From the NCBI GenBank assembly GCA_946122785.1, contig CAMGYJ010000005.1:69204200-69268199 (forward strand): a stretch of DNA of 64,000 bases, given 5' to 3'. The stretch is from Linum tenue. Lineage: Eukaryota > Streptophyta > Magnoliopsida > Malpighiales > Linaceae. Below the pieces are notes generated by a model that was not told where the DNA came from, ran no database searches, and saw nothing but the letters and a program-made list of their open reading frames with translations. Positions 10,240-21,489 of the stretch are shown here, piece by piece; position 1 is the first letter of the stretch; each line of letters starts with the position of its first letter. The position numbers were made by a program, and so were the translations under genes.

Positions 10240-11977
10240 TTTTACTTTCTGGCAACACATGGAGTTGTTGTGGATTGTCAAACGAAAGAAGTGTTTTTCA
10301 ACACACCAGATAAAGGACATGTTGTATTCCGGGACATTAAGAAAGAGGAGACTCATGGTTTTCTTTCTGCCTTGGAATCTTTTCGATTAGTGAAGGAAGG
10401 TTGTGAAGCCTTTCTTGCTCAAGTTACTGTTGTAAATGATAAGAAGGTTGAGGATGTAGAGGCGGTAAGGGAGTTTCCTGATGTATTCCCCGAAGAACTT
10501 CCCGGCCTTCCACCAGAAAGGGAAGTAGAGTTTGATATTGAATTGCTACCTGGCACAACACCAATTTCAATGGCACCATATAGAATGGCGCCAATTGAGC
10601 TGAAGGAGCTTAAAGAACAATTGCAAGAATTGCTAGACAAGGGGTTTATTCGACCTAGCATCTCACCTTGGGATGCACCGGTTTTTTTTTTTTTTGTCAA
10701 GAAGAAAGATGGCTCCATGAGAATGTGCATTGACTACCGGAGGTTGAATAAAGCAACAGTGAAGAATCGTTATCCCCTCCCAAGAATAGATGACTTGTTT
10801 GATCAATTGCAGGGTGCATCAGTCTTTTCTAAGATTTATTTGAGTTCTGGATACCATCAATTGAAAGTGGCAGATGGAGCAACCTCAAAGACAGCTTTTA
10901 GAACAAGATATGGGCATTATGAGTTCCTCGTAATGCCTTTTGGACTCACTAATGCACCAGCAGTATTTATGGCTCCTATGAACAGAGTTTTTCATGAATA
11001 TCTTGATAAGTTTGTGATTGTGTTCATAGACGATATTCTCATCTATTCTAAAAGCGAAGAGGAGCACAAAAATCACCTTAGAATTGTATTGCAAATTCTA
11101 AGGGAGAAACAATTATATGCAAAATTCTCAAAATGTGAGTTTTGGCTGAACGAGGTAATATTTTTGGGACATGTAATTTCTGGAAGAGGAGTGGAGGTGG
11201 ATCCGAAAAAGGTGGAAGCAGTGGTGAATTGGGCTCCACCAAAAGATGTGTCGGAGTTGAGAAGTTTTCTTGGCATGGCGGGTTACTATCGGCGGTTCGT
11301 AGAAGGATTTTCTAAAATTGATGCACCATTGACTAAACCTATTGAGGAAGAATATCAAGTATGTTTGGGATGAATCATGTCAAAAGAGTTTTGATGAACT
11401 GAAGAAGAAATTGACCACAGCACCAGTACTGGCTTTACCTTCAAACTATGGAGAGTTCGTGGTGTATAGTGATGCCTCGTATCAAGGATTGGGTTGTGTG
11501 TTAATGCAAGATGGAAGAGTTATCGCATATGCCTCTAGGCAATTGCGTCCTCATGAAGTAAATTATCCCACTCATGATTTGGAGTTGGCAGCGGTGGTAT
11601 TTGCTCTCAAGATTTGGCGACATTATTTGTATGGTGAGACTTTTTAAATCCTAACTAATCACAAAAGCCTGAAGTATATTATGGATCAAAAGGATTTAAA
11701 TAGTCGCCAGAGGAGATGGATTGAACTTCTAAAAGATTATGATTGTACAATTGATTACCATCCAGGTAAAGCTAATGTAGTTGCTGATGCCCTAAGCAGA
11801 AAGGGAAAGAAGAATATAAATGATCTTGTTGATTCGAGGGCAATGAGTGTTGATTTGGAAGTGGATGGTGTAATAGGGTTACTAGCTCGGTTGAACATTC
11901 GACCTTTGTTGCATGAAAAAATTCGTGAGAAGCAGAAGGAGGATCCAGAGTTTGACATCAAATTCATCAAAAGGTAG
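10240..11977 (+). pseudogene. Chromovirus reverse transcriptase and RNase H, inverted segment
   Basis: Tekay/Del-like Ty3/gypsy pol. The sequence runs from the protease-RT linker ([15 protein letters not shown]) through RT ([51 protein letters not shown] at about 11,023) and the connection region. After a frame change near 11,350 comes RNase H ([33 protein letters not shown]). The usual first catalytic motif IDLRSGYHQ reads IYLSSGYHQ (about 10,837), so the first catalytic Asp is lost. A TAA at 11,645 and LTNHKSL for LTDHKSL are further decay. Integrase is absent. The gag and protease of the same family lie on the opposite strand immediately to the right, so this block is inverted. Confidence 0.85.
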
Positions 11978-12260
11978 CAAAATTAAATCTGCTGCTAGGA
12001 AAGCTCCTTCCACACAAATGAAGGAACTTCTAATAACTGAATGTACCTTCAAGATATCTCCCACTGGTGTTTTAATATTTAAGGTATAACCTAGCTTATC
12101 TGGAACTAAGCGTAGCCTATGTGCAAACGTATATGACATGAATGAGTGCGAGGAACCAGTATCGATCAAAGCATATAATTGCTTTCCAAAGATAGAAAGT
12201 ATACCAGTCACAACTTCTGGTGCCACTTCTGCCTCGCCTCGAGTCATTGCATAAACCCTC
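11945..12260 (-). pseudogene. Chromovirus aspartic protease
   Basis: On the minus strand: GKQLYALIDTGSSHSFMS with the catalytic DTG, then [16 protein letters not shown]. This is the end of a Ty3/gypsy protease and would normally continue ILGMDWL. The homology stops at 11,960-11,970, where the plus-strand RNase H frame also ends. The two share the bases of GAGTTTGACATCA, so a microhomology joint is likely. Confidence 0.8.
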
Positions 12261-12299
12261 GGTGCTCCCTGTGCTCTGGTACCCTGTGTACCACTTCCT

Positions 12300-13340
12300 G
12301 ATGGCTGATTTCAACCACCACCTCTACCACCCTGTAAACCACCACGACCACTCTGAAATCCACTACGGCCTCCCTGGTAACCACCTTTAGTTGGGGCTCT
12401 ACTAAATTGCACTGAAGGTTCAGACTGAGTAGGTCTTACTCCTCCCCTATAAGGACAGTTCCTCATGATGTGACCCGGCTGGCCGCATTGAAAGCATACT
12501 CTAGAAAACATCCAACACTCTCCAAAGTGTCTCTTCTGACAAACTTTACAAACTAAAGTCTATGTGGCTGAGGAAACTGATGCCTTATATGATGTTCCTG
12601 ACATAGATTGACTCGGTGTTCTCCCAAAACCGTTGGGACCTCTCCTGGGCGGGGAACGAGGTCCAACATAACTCACTCCAAACTTCCTCTTCTTCTCCTC
12701 TTCTTTGGCCTTGTGTTCCTCTCTACCCTCAACTTCATAGGATTCATAATTGAGTGCTGCCTCCTTGATAGTGGCCATGCTCTCTTCATCAACCCTGTGG
12801 ATCTTTTCTTTCAACCCTAGGCGTAGACCATGTAAGTATCTCATCTTCTTCTTATGCTCATTATCCGCCAACCTATGTTCAAAGTAGAGTAGTCGAACAA
12901 ACTTGATGGTGTACTCAGTAACTGTCATGTTCTCCTTCTTAAGGTTGGCGAATTGATTATTCTTTGCCTTGATAAAAGCTTCGAGAAGAAAATCTGTCTT
13001 AAAGGCCTTCAAGAACTCCTCCCAGGTGAACTGAACTCGTTCACCATTAACTCTGGAGACTAAGGACCACCAGCTCCTCGCATACCCCTTCCTCTGGGGT
13101 CGCATAAAGATACTCAAACACATCTTTCATCTCTCTCAACCACTCTACTACAGCATCTGGACTCACATCTCCCTTGAAGTCCCTACCACCCAAACTCTTC
13201 ATCTTTGCATAGTCTAATACTGGTGGTCTTGCATCAACCGCCCCCACTCCTCTCGACTGGTCAATAGGAACATTATGACAGCTTCCGTGCGAGCTACAAG
13301 GAAATATTGGCCTTAGATTGATCCACACAAAATTCATTCT
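12300..13340 (-). pseudogene. Chromovirus gag with CCHC knuckle
   Basis: Minus-strand order: an N-terminal region (SLGGRDFKGDVSPDAVVEWL, FEYLYATPEE) at 13,047-13,337; a Retrotrans_gag domain (FTWEEFLKAFKTDFLLEAFI, MTVTEYTIKFVRL) at 12,560-13,123; a basic linker; then knuckle CFQCGQPGHIMRNC near 12,460-12,500 with a Gly/Arg-rich flank at 12,311-12,400. Frame changes near 13,090 and 12,555 break it. In life it would assemble the capsid and bind RNA. Confidence 0.85.
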
Positions 13341-13389
13341 TCACCAAATCTCTCACTTGGTTAAAACAAAATTTTCCCGGTGTAGTCAT

Positions 13390-14696
13390 CTTATCATGTT
13401 TTAAACATATTGGACCCACCACTACCGGTGTAGTCATATCGGACCTGACACCACTCTGGGTGTGGTCATATCGGACTCAACACTACTCTGGGTGCGGTCA
13501 TATCTCATGATGCATCAACGGTCAACACCACATCAAGGGTGTGACATTACATATCATAACGGAGTAATAGCATGTGGAGCCCTAATTACTATGTAATTGA
13601 CCATGAGACCAAAGTACTCTTACTTGGTAACCTTATACATGATCCATATCTCATCTTGCTTAATCATAATTCATTACTTGGACATATTCTTGACCTGGCC
13701 ACAATTGGCTCAACATAACCAGGAGTCGTATAATTGCACTTCCTCGGGATAAACCCTCGTGCAAGTCATCCTCCTTAAACATCATAATATCACCAGGGAA
13801 AATATATTTTCCCACATGTGCATCCAAATGCAACAATCATGAAAAATCATACTTAATCACCTTGTCGAACCATCATAAAACATATTAACAGTCAAGCCCA
13901 CAATGTGCAACATATACACAATCATGAACATAAACATAAACAAGGTCCATATCGATTAGGGCAAGTCAATAATATCATACAACAATCCATGGTTCATCAT
14001 CATAGCAGAAAAGTCCATACACCCCTAATCATGCCATTCTAGTTCACCTTGTTCAATTCTAAGCATCAATATATAACTATCGTGATACGACAAACCCGGT
14101 ATGCCGTGCTAATCCCTCACCAGTTCTAGTCATTCAAACACCGGTTTTTGCCTCCCGTACTAAAACGTCAATTTCATGAACGAACCCCGAATTAAAATCC
14201 AAGACCTTTCTAATATCCCCTGCAGTGTCCCCGTCAATGTTAGTTCTAGGCTCCGGATCAAATTCTTGATAAAAACACATCAAACCAGAGGATTAATTAC
14301 CTCGCTGCAGGAAGCTCGTATATGAAATTTGGGCTCAATCCGGCTTCCGGATACTCCAAAACCCTAATTTGGCTTATCGAGAATTCAAGAAATTCCTGAT
14401 CCAAAAACTCGTTTTAAAGCTCTAAATCGATAAACTACGATGAATGGATGGATTAGGCATTACTTACGGGATTTTTAGATCACTAGGGCTCAAGAATTGA
14501 GCTTTGGAAAATTTTCCCTCGCGTCCCTGTGCTTGCTCTGCTTGCTCTATAGCTCTCGGTTTATAAAGCAAAGAAGAAGAAATGGGATGGGAAATGGATA
14601 CGGGGAATTTATATAAGTGGTCTGTGTGACCGCCTAATGTAATATTATATATATATATAATTAATACATATACTTATCCGCAATTTTTATGCCGTT
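13390..14696 (-). repeat. Chromovirus LTR, minus orientation, partial
   Basis: The inverse of 19,560-20,690, where the same blocks occur on the plus strand: the group around GGGACACTGCAGGGGATATT, the CCACACCC-rich repeats, and CATGATCCATATCTCATCTT. TATA-like TTATATAAATTCC (minus strand) is at about 14,610. The U5 end is missing and gag follows at once, so about 0.8 kb was lost compared with the plus-strand copy. Bases 13,390-13,560 hold three or four degenerate ~40-bp repeats around GTGTGGTCATATCGGAC. Confidence 0.7.
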
Positions 14697-16038
14697 TGAT
14701 GGCTTGATATTATATATATAATTTATGCCGTTCGAGCCTCATTTCTCGTATCTTAGGCCGATTTCACGCTAGGTTGTTCTCTTTTGTGTTATTTCAGGTC
14801 CTAGTACGTGATTGGAGGTTTGGGAGCGAGTTTCGGGTCGATTGAACTAAAGTTGGACGTTTGGCGAGAAGTTGAGGAATCAACACGGCCAGACCTAGCA
14901 GCCACACGACCGTGTGGTGTGGACGTGTGGAATCCCATTACGCGGGCAAGCCACACTGGCCGTGTATTGGGTCCCTTGAGGCCGTGTGGAAATTCTAGGG
15001 AGTTCAGACGGTCAGGCCGAGATTCCAAACGGTCGTGCATTTCTGGCCGTGCAGCGTGCATGAAGCTCATTAGATGGAACGTGTGGCATGGCCGTGTGGT
15101 TGGGAAATTATGGGTTTTAACCCAATTTTGAGCCTAAGGAGAGGGAATCGATTTTCCAGAGCAAAAACATAGCCCTAGAGAGAGAAAGTGTGAAGAACAC
15201 CCCCTAGGAGTGATTTTGGAGCTAGGTTTCATCAATCAAGCTTAGAAATCATCCTTGGAAGTGAAGATCATCATCTCTGAGCAGATTCTTCCCATCTTGA
15301 TGAGTATGAATGCTTTGTTCGTTGTTTCCCTCTCTCTCTCTATGGAGTAGAACCCTCTCTCACTTGGGTATGAAGAACCCTAGTTCTATGTGTTAGGGAT
15401 CATTTTTGTAACGAAGTTTGGATTGTGATATTGTTTGATTATAATCGATTGAAGTGTTTTGATTGAGTCAATTGAACCCTGATCATCTTTTATTGATTTC
15501 TGCTGCAACCTGAGATAGATAGAATCTGATTATGTTGTTAGAGCTTCTTCAATCGGTAGTAGTGAATCGATTATACGAGAGTTAGTCGATTTACTGCTTT
15601 GTAATGGAATTCAGTTCCAGTAGTGGAGTTCTGTGTTCATAGCCTCAGCTTTCTATCCCGGTGAAGACTAGTCGTCTGCCGGGTAGTTTGACTGAGAGGG
15701 CTTGGTCAGCTTAAGAGATTCCAAGCTACTGTCGGATCTTTCACAGTATAATCAACAGTAAAGCAACCAAAAGTAATTACAACTGTGACCTAACTAAGGA
15801 GCTAGTGGGACTCATTCCCGTGTGACTCTTCCCTTGCTTTAGAAAACCGAACAATTTCCTGCTTTCTTACTGCTTTTAGTTAAAATCACAATCACTCGAC
15901 TTAGTTTGCTAGATAATAAATAATCACGGAGTAGGCAGTAGATCTAGACCCCAGGTTGACAAATAGAGCTTTCCACTTACTACATTTCCGTACAGCGATT
16001 ATACTTGGTCGCATTTGGTGTTGTGTTTTAGCGTGTCA
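14697..16038 (+). repeat. Athila-type LTR, plus orientation (LTR1)
   Basis: Starts TGATGGCTTGATAT and ends GTTTTAGCGTGTCA. It is the same family as 22,199-23,597 in reverse, and lacks about 40 bp of it near 15,080. A palindrome cluster spans 14,885-15,100, including CACACGACCGTGTG at 14,903-14,916. A (CT)n stretch is at about 15,330. No PBS or internal sequence follows, so it looks like a solo or truncated LTR. Flanks GCCGT and GCCGC are only a weak candidate duplication. The ORF 14,808-15,131 lies wholly in this LTR and is not a gene. Confidence 0.8.
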
Positions 16039-16596
16039 GCCGCGGAATCAACAATGGGTCGTCGCGCTGCAGTGAGTTGGTGACTCGCTACGACACAACT
16101 CCTAACAATGGCCAAGTGTAACCAATGAAAGGGAATGCAGTATAGTGGCTCAAGTAATAAATATCGAATCCACGGGTCTCTAGAGTTACTATTACTCAGC
16201 TTTAGTTTATTATCTAGCAAACCGGATTAAGATGGAAGAACTAAAACTACTCTAACAAACTACAGTTAAAGTTAATCTAATTATAGGTTGGGAACTCACT
16301 TAGGAATGATTCCCCCTAGCCACTAGCAGATTAATGATTGATGATCTCTAACATTATTCACTTTTTCATCCACAATGCGGAGAATCCTTGACTAGACCTT
16401 GAGTCTTGACTAAAGGAACAAGGCCCTCTTGAGTCAATTGCCTAGAGGGACGTATCCTTCTCTAGAACAACCGATCAAGGCGTTCTGAACTAGATTCCCT
16501 CTATCGAATGAGGTTCTCAAACGATACAAAGCATTGAATCAACCCTCGACTAAAGCAATCGATCCAATAATACGAATGTATGGTGCTCTATTGACC

Positions 16597-16968
16597 TGTC
16601 AGAATAGAAGCGTGCAATCGATAATCCAAACCAACACGAACGAACACAAATTTAACGTGGTTCACTAATACATTGTGTGCTAGCTAATCCACGGACAGGG
16701 GAGAACAAATTTCACTGATTTGAGGAGAGTACAGGTTACAAACCAAATTCCGGAACGGACAAACCAAACAAACTAACCTGACTAACCTTACTACAGACAA
16801 GGGTGATAAAGAGTATTTATAGAACTCTTCTCCTAATCCCAAACAGAAAACCAAACACCTATTCCCAAACATACCAGGAAAAGGTCAAACAAACCCCAAA
16901 CCCAAACCCAAACAGAATAAGCCTAAAACACAAAACAAACCCAATCAAATTCAAGTCATATTCTAACA
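16597..16968 (-). repeat. 3' LTR of the young copia-type element
   Basis: Minus strand TGTTAGAATATGACTTG to TTCTATTCTGACA. TATA box CTATAAATAC (minus) at about 16,816-16,825. A hairpin CGTGG...CCACG at 16,656-16,693 is shared in form with two other copia LTRs here. The ORF 16,684-16,872 and its exact copy at 18,374-18,562 are LTR sequence. Confidence 0.9.
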
Positions 16969-16985
16969 ATCTCCACCTTGACTTG
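16969..16985 (-). other. Polypurine tract of the young element
   Basis: Minus-strand CAAGTCAAGGTGGAGAT lies directly before LTR start TGTTAG, the standard plant copia PPT. Confidence 0.8.
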
Positions 16986-18273
16986 AATTCTCTGTCAAAT
17001 ACCAGATGTACCAGACGCAACCAAAGTTGCCAGATGTACCCAAACGCGATACATATCGCCATACGTATCCAAATGCGATCGAAACCGCCAAACTCAAACG
17101 CGATGCAAATCCCCAAATTCAGATGCAATCAAAATTGCCAGACATACCAAACTCCTCCAAATCAGCTGTACCAGAATCTCCCCTGCCTCCAAATGCCCCT
17201 AAGGGCGATCAACAAATCAAAACATGCAGCAAGTCCAACCCATGTTGGGACTTGCCATGCATAACCAACCTGGTGTTATTTCCATCGATAACACCAACAT
17301 CAGATTTACTTCCAACTCCAAACCTGCAGCTCCAAATCGACTTCTCGATCTTTAAATCCAGAACAAACATCCTTGGTGATCGAAAACCTTGATCACCACC
17401 AAGGACAACAAACAAAATTCTCCCCAAACCACAAGCTATTACCGAACACAATAAATTCAAGTAATTGCTTCCAAATTCTAATTGATCCGCCAACTAGCTC
17501 CTTGCCGCAAATTCCAAATTCCCAAATTTTCTTCTCAACAAATACCACCAAATAATTCCAAAATAAATTCCAATTGAGCAGCCGAAAATTCCAATCCAAT
17601 TCTCAAACTCCAAAAAATACCAAAAGCACCAACCTTGTTTCCAAACTTGTTCCGATTCGTCAAATTCCAAAATACCAGCTCCTTAACGCTAGGCAAACTC
17701 TTAACACCAATTTTTCGGAAGCAACCGAGCGGGGACAAATAGCAGTGCAAATCCCAATCACCAAGGAGCACAATTCCTCCAGCACAATTACTTTTGACTT
17801 CTTGGTAATTGATTTGCGGCACCACAATATAAACGACTCTCCAAAAGTAAAGAGCCACAAATCAACCCCGGAGAGAAGCAAGGAAAATCCGCCAACCACT
17901 AGCACGATCCCAACGAGAAATTTTACAATGCTATATAGTATTGGTGCTATAGGTTTTTACCTTTATGGTACAACTTGAAATTGTACATTTAACGTTATGG
18001 TACAACTTCAGATTGTACCTATACTTTTTGTACGAATTCTTTTATGGTACAACTTGAACTTGTACCTTATGTGATGGTACAACTTCAAGTTGTAAAGTTG
18101 TACCATAGCATAATAGTACAAATTGCTTTGTGGTACAACCTAAACTTATACATTTAATGTTATGGTATAACTTTGAGTTGTACATTAAAGCACCAATGCT
18201 ATATAGCATAATAGAAGTGCTCCGATCCCAACAGCGACGAAGACCGTTTCAAATAATCCTAGATCAACCGCGG
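16986..18273 (-). other. Non-coding interior of the young element
   Basis: AC-rich on the plus strand, with many short open frames (17,006-17,392, 17,209-17,493, 17,574-17,978) but no domain. Repeats of CCAAACGCGATAC-like and CCAAATGCGATC-like units lie at 17,030-17,110. The last 290 bp contain a separate inverted-repeat element. Confidence 0.6.
17933..18213. repeat. MITE-like inverted-repeat element
   Basis: Ends are inverted copies of CTATATAGYATTGGTGCT (about 17,933 and 18,213). Inside, ATGGTACAACTT...TTGTAC units alternate in both orientations about every 35-40 bp, so the whole can fold on itself. No coding capacity. I could not identify a convincing target duplication, so the superfamily is open. 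Confidence 0.6.
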
Positions 18274-18284
18274 CTCTGATACCA
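18274..18284 (-). other. Primer-binding site of the young element
   Basis: Minus-strand TGGTATCAGAG starts 2 nt from the 5' LTR and complements the 3' end of initiator tRNA-Met. Confidence 0.88.
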
Positions 18285-18286
18285 CT

Positions 18287-18658
18287 TGTCAGAATAGAAG
18301 CGTGCAATCGATAATCCAAACCAACACGAACGAACACAAATTTAACGTGGTTCACTAATACATTGTGTGCTAGCTAATCCACGGACAGGGGAGAACAAAT
18401 TTCACTGATTTGAGGAGAGTACAGGTTACAAACCAAATTCCGGAACGGACAAACCAAACAAACTAACCTGACTAACCTTACTACAGACAAGGGTGATAAA
18501 GAGTATTTATAGAACTCTTCTCCTAATCCCAAACAGAAAACCAAACACCTATTCCCAAACATACAAGGAAAAGGTCAAACAAACCCCAAACCCAAACCCA
18601 AACAGAATAAGCCTAAAACACAAAACAAACCCAATCAAATTCAAGTCATATTCTAACA
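18287..18658 (-). repeat. 5' LTR of the young copia-type element
   Basis: 372 bp, one visible difference from the 3' LTR. Same TATA box and hairpin (18,346-18,383). Confidence 0.9.
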
Positions 18659-19494
18659 TGACCTAATCAGGTATTCGCTCTCATAGGATCAAAGAAGAAT
18701 CAATAATCTCGACTAAAGCAGAATTGAATCATGAAAACATGCATAGATTGAATATGAACTCAAGATTATCAAATAGGAGTACTCATACAATCATCCAATC
18801 AAACAAACATAGCTAGGGTTCCTCAAAACCTAAGTGAAGGGAAGTTACTCCATAGAGAAGAGAGAGACTACAGTAAGAATCTTCAGATGATCAGTCTTAT
18901 AGTCCGGGCTTGTTCCTCGAGCTTCCAAGGCGAAGAAATCCTCCAATTCCACTCCAAGAATGCCCTCAAATCGCCCTCTCTCTCTCTTTGGTTCGTCCCT
19001 TGGGTGTTTGGGATCCAAAACCCAGCTCCCTCTCTCCTTTGGCTCAAATTTGGGTTAAACCCCAGAATTTTCCGACTCACACGGTCAGGCCACACGGCTG
19101 TGTAACTCTCCCAGGCTGCCCGTGTGAGTGTTAAAACGCGGAGTTTCGATAAGTGGCTATAGGCTTCCTACACGGCCATGACCCACACAGCCGTGTGGAC
19201 TTCCAGGGTGCCCGTGTGAGTTCCCTGGATTTTCTACACGGCCACAAGGGGTCCCCTACACGGCCGTGTGGCTTTTAGGCATGCCCGTGTGACTTCCTCA
19301 GCTTCTCGCCAAACGTCCGATCTCCGTCCAATCTACCCCGAACTCGTTCCTAAACCTTCATTCACGTACTAGGACCTGAAATATCACAAACAAGAACAAC
19401 CTAGCGTGAAATCGGCCTAAAACGCGAGAATCGACATCTCAAACGGCTCAATGATATGGGTAAAAACATGTGTAATCAATGGTCTATCAGTTGG

Positions 19495-21488
19495 CGCTGA
19501 TGCTCCTCCGCGGCAACCATCTGGTAATCCTCGGCCAGTGATGGAGTTGGCTTCAAGCTCAGAATTTGCGTGCGAACTCAAAATCTCGTAAGAAATGCCT
19601 AATCCATCAATTCATCGTAGTTTATCGATTTAGAGCTTTAAAATGAGTTTTTGAATCAGGAATTTTTTGAATTCTCGATAAGCCAAATTAAGGTTTCGGA
19701 GTATCCAAAAGCCGGATTGAGCCCAAATTTCATATATGAGCTTCCTGCAGCGAGGTAATTAATCCTCTGGTTCTAATCCATGATTTTTTGTGATGTGTTT
19801 TTATCGAGAATTTGATCTGAAGCCTAGAACTAACATTGACGGGGACACTGCAGGGGATATTAGAAAGGTCTCGGATTTTAATTCGGGGTTCGTTCGTGAA
19901 ATTGACGTTTTAGTACGGGAGCCAAAAACCGGTGTTTGAACGACTAGAACTAGTGAGGGATTAGCACGGCATACCGGGTTTTTCGTAGCACGATAGTTAT
20001 ATATTTATGCTTAGAATTGACTTAGGTGAACTAGAATGGCATGATTAGGGGTGTATGGACTTTTCTTCTATATGATGAACCATGGATTGTTGTATGATAT
20101 TGACTTGCCCTAATCGATATGAACCTTGTTTATGTTGATGATTGTGTATTTGCACATTGTGAGCTTGACTGTTAATATGTTTTATGATGGTTCGAGAAGG
20201 TGATTAAGTATGATTTTTCATGATTGTTGTATTTGGATGCACACGTGGGAAAATATATTTTCCCTGGTGATATTATGATGTTTAAGGAGGATGACTTGCA
20301 CGAGGGTTTATCCCAAGGAAGTGCAATTATACGACTCCTGGTTATGTTGAGCCAATTGTGGCCAGGTCAAGAATATGTCCAAGTAATGAATTATGATTAA
20401 GCAAGATGAGATATGGATCATGTATAAGGATACCAAGTAAGAGTACTTTGGTCTCATGGTCAATTACATAGTAATTAGGGCTCCCCATGCTATTACTCTA
20501 TTATGATATGTTATGTCACACCCTTGATGTGGTGTTGACCGTTGATTCATCATGAGATATGACCTCACCCAAAGTGGTGTTGAGTTCGATATGACCACAC
20601 CCAGAGCGGTGTCAGGTCCGATTTGACTACACCAGTAGTGGTGGGTCCGATATGACCACATCCACGAGATGTTTGGTCCGTATTCCCGGGAGAGTAATTA
20701 GCATGGGAGTAGCCAGGCGCCTATGATTAAAACATGATAAGATGCATATGCATAAGTCAAGGTGGTTGAGTCTTTTCCTATTGGGATGTCGGATGGCTGA
20801 GGTCTGATCCCAATGCTTTGGCTTGTTTGCTAGATGTATGATAGGGGTATGCTCTGTTATGAACTAACGATGCTATGATTATCTCACTCAGCTATGAGCT
20901 GACCCTCTTTTATTCTTTTCCTCTGCTTATGCTATGTGTAAGCAGATCATCAGCAGTAGCAATAACAAGTACATAGGTGTGAGCAGAACGAGGAGTTGAA
21001 GGCAGAATGAGATATTGTCTTCAACTATTCTATGCTTGGACGATTACTTGGGATTTTGGCCAGTGATCCACACCTTTTTGTAAAAATTATTTGAGAACGT
21101 TTTTCATGTGCATACTAGCTTCTGATGTAGTGTGAGATATCCACAGGTGTGGAAGGTTGATGATATGTGTATATTTCTGTAAATGTGTAAGTTGTGAGGA
21201 TTATGGCATGTATAAGTATGGTATGTAGTTGTGGACTATGAAAACTGTGACTATGACTATGAAAGCCAATGTATATGGTTGTGGATATATATTTATATCT
21301 ACGAATGTAGGGATTCGAATGAATTATTTTGTAGGTCTAGTTGCAAGAACTGTTAGCCCATTACGCGAGTAATTCATGTCAAAATTTTATTTGGGTAAAT
21401 TTTGGTAATTAATGTACCACCTGTTTTAAATTACACTGCAATTGTATGAACAATACGATCAGGAAAAACGTGCAGAGTAGGGTGTTAC
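19495..21488 (+). repeat. Chromovirus LTR, plus orientation, 5' end unclear
   Basis: From about 19,580 it matches 13,390-14,530 inverted. It ends GTAGGGTGTTACA at 21,488, the usual CA terminus of this LTR class. Bases 20,520-20,680 hold degenerate repeats around GATATGACCACACCC. The first ~85 bp have no match in the minus copy; they may be diverged U3/R or copia gag remnant. No gene is seen. Confidence 0.65.
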
Positions 21489-21489
21489 A

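Larger units (their letters stand above)
16597..18658 (-). mobile_element. Young non-coding copia-type LTR retrotransposon
   Basis: Two 372-bp LTRs (16,597-16,968 and 18,287-18,658) flank a 1.3-kb interior, with target duplication TGACC at 16,592-16,596 and 18,659-18,663. Read on the minus strand: LTR, then PBS TGGTATCAGAGC (initiator tRNA-Met type), interior, PPT AAGGTGGAGAT, LTR. No gag or pol is recognisable, so it is a TRIM/LARD-like passenger of a copia element. The LTRs differ at one base that I can see (CATACCAGG versus CATACAAGG), so the insertion is recent. It lies inside solo LTR3. Confidence 0.93.
16081..19489 (-). repeat. Solo Athila-type LTR with target duplication (LTR3)
   Basis: Minus-strand LTR starting TGATAGACC at 19,489 and ending GCGAGTCA at 16,081, with the young element 16,597-18,658 inserted in it. 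Its own length is about 1,345 bp. Direct repeats GTTGG flank it at 16,076-16,080 and 19,490-19,494, the 5-bp duplication expected of a retrotransposon. With no internal region this is a solo LTR left by LTR-LTR recombination. The palindrome cluster spans 19,080-19,300 (ACACGGCCGTGT at 19,258-19,269). Confidence 0.85.

Noticed and set aside
14808..15131. Conserved ORF shared with 23,060-23,476 as a possible gene family
   Set aside because: Both lie within copies of the same LTR, read through the palindrome cluster, and have no domain; similarity is from the LTR itself.
16684..16872. Exact duplicate small ORF (also at 18,374-18,562)
   Set aside because: It is the two LTRs of the young copia-type element.
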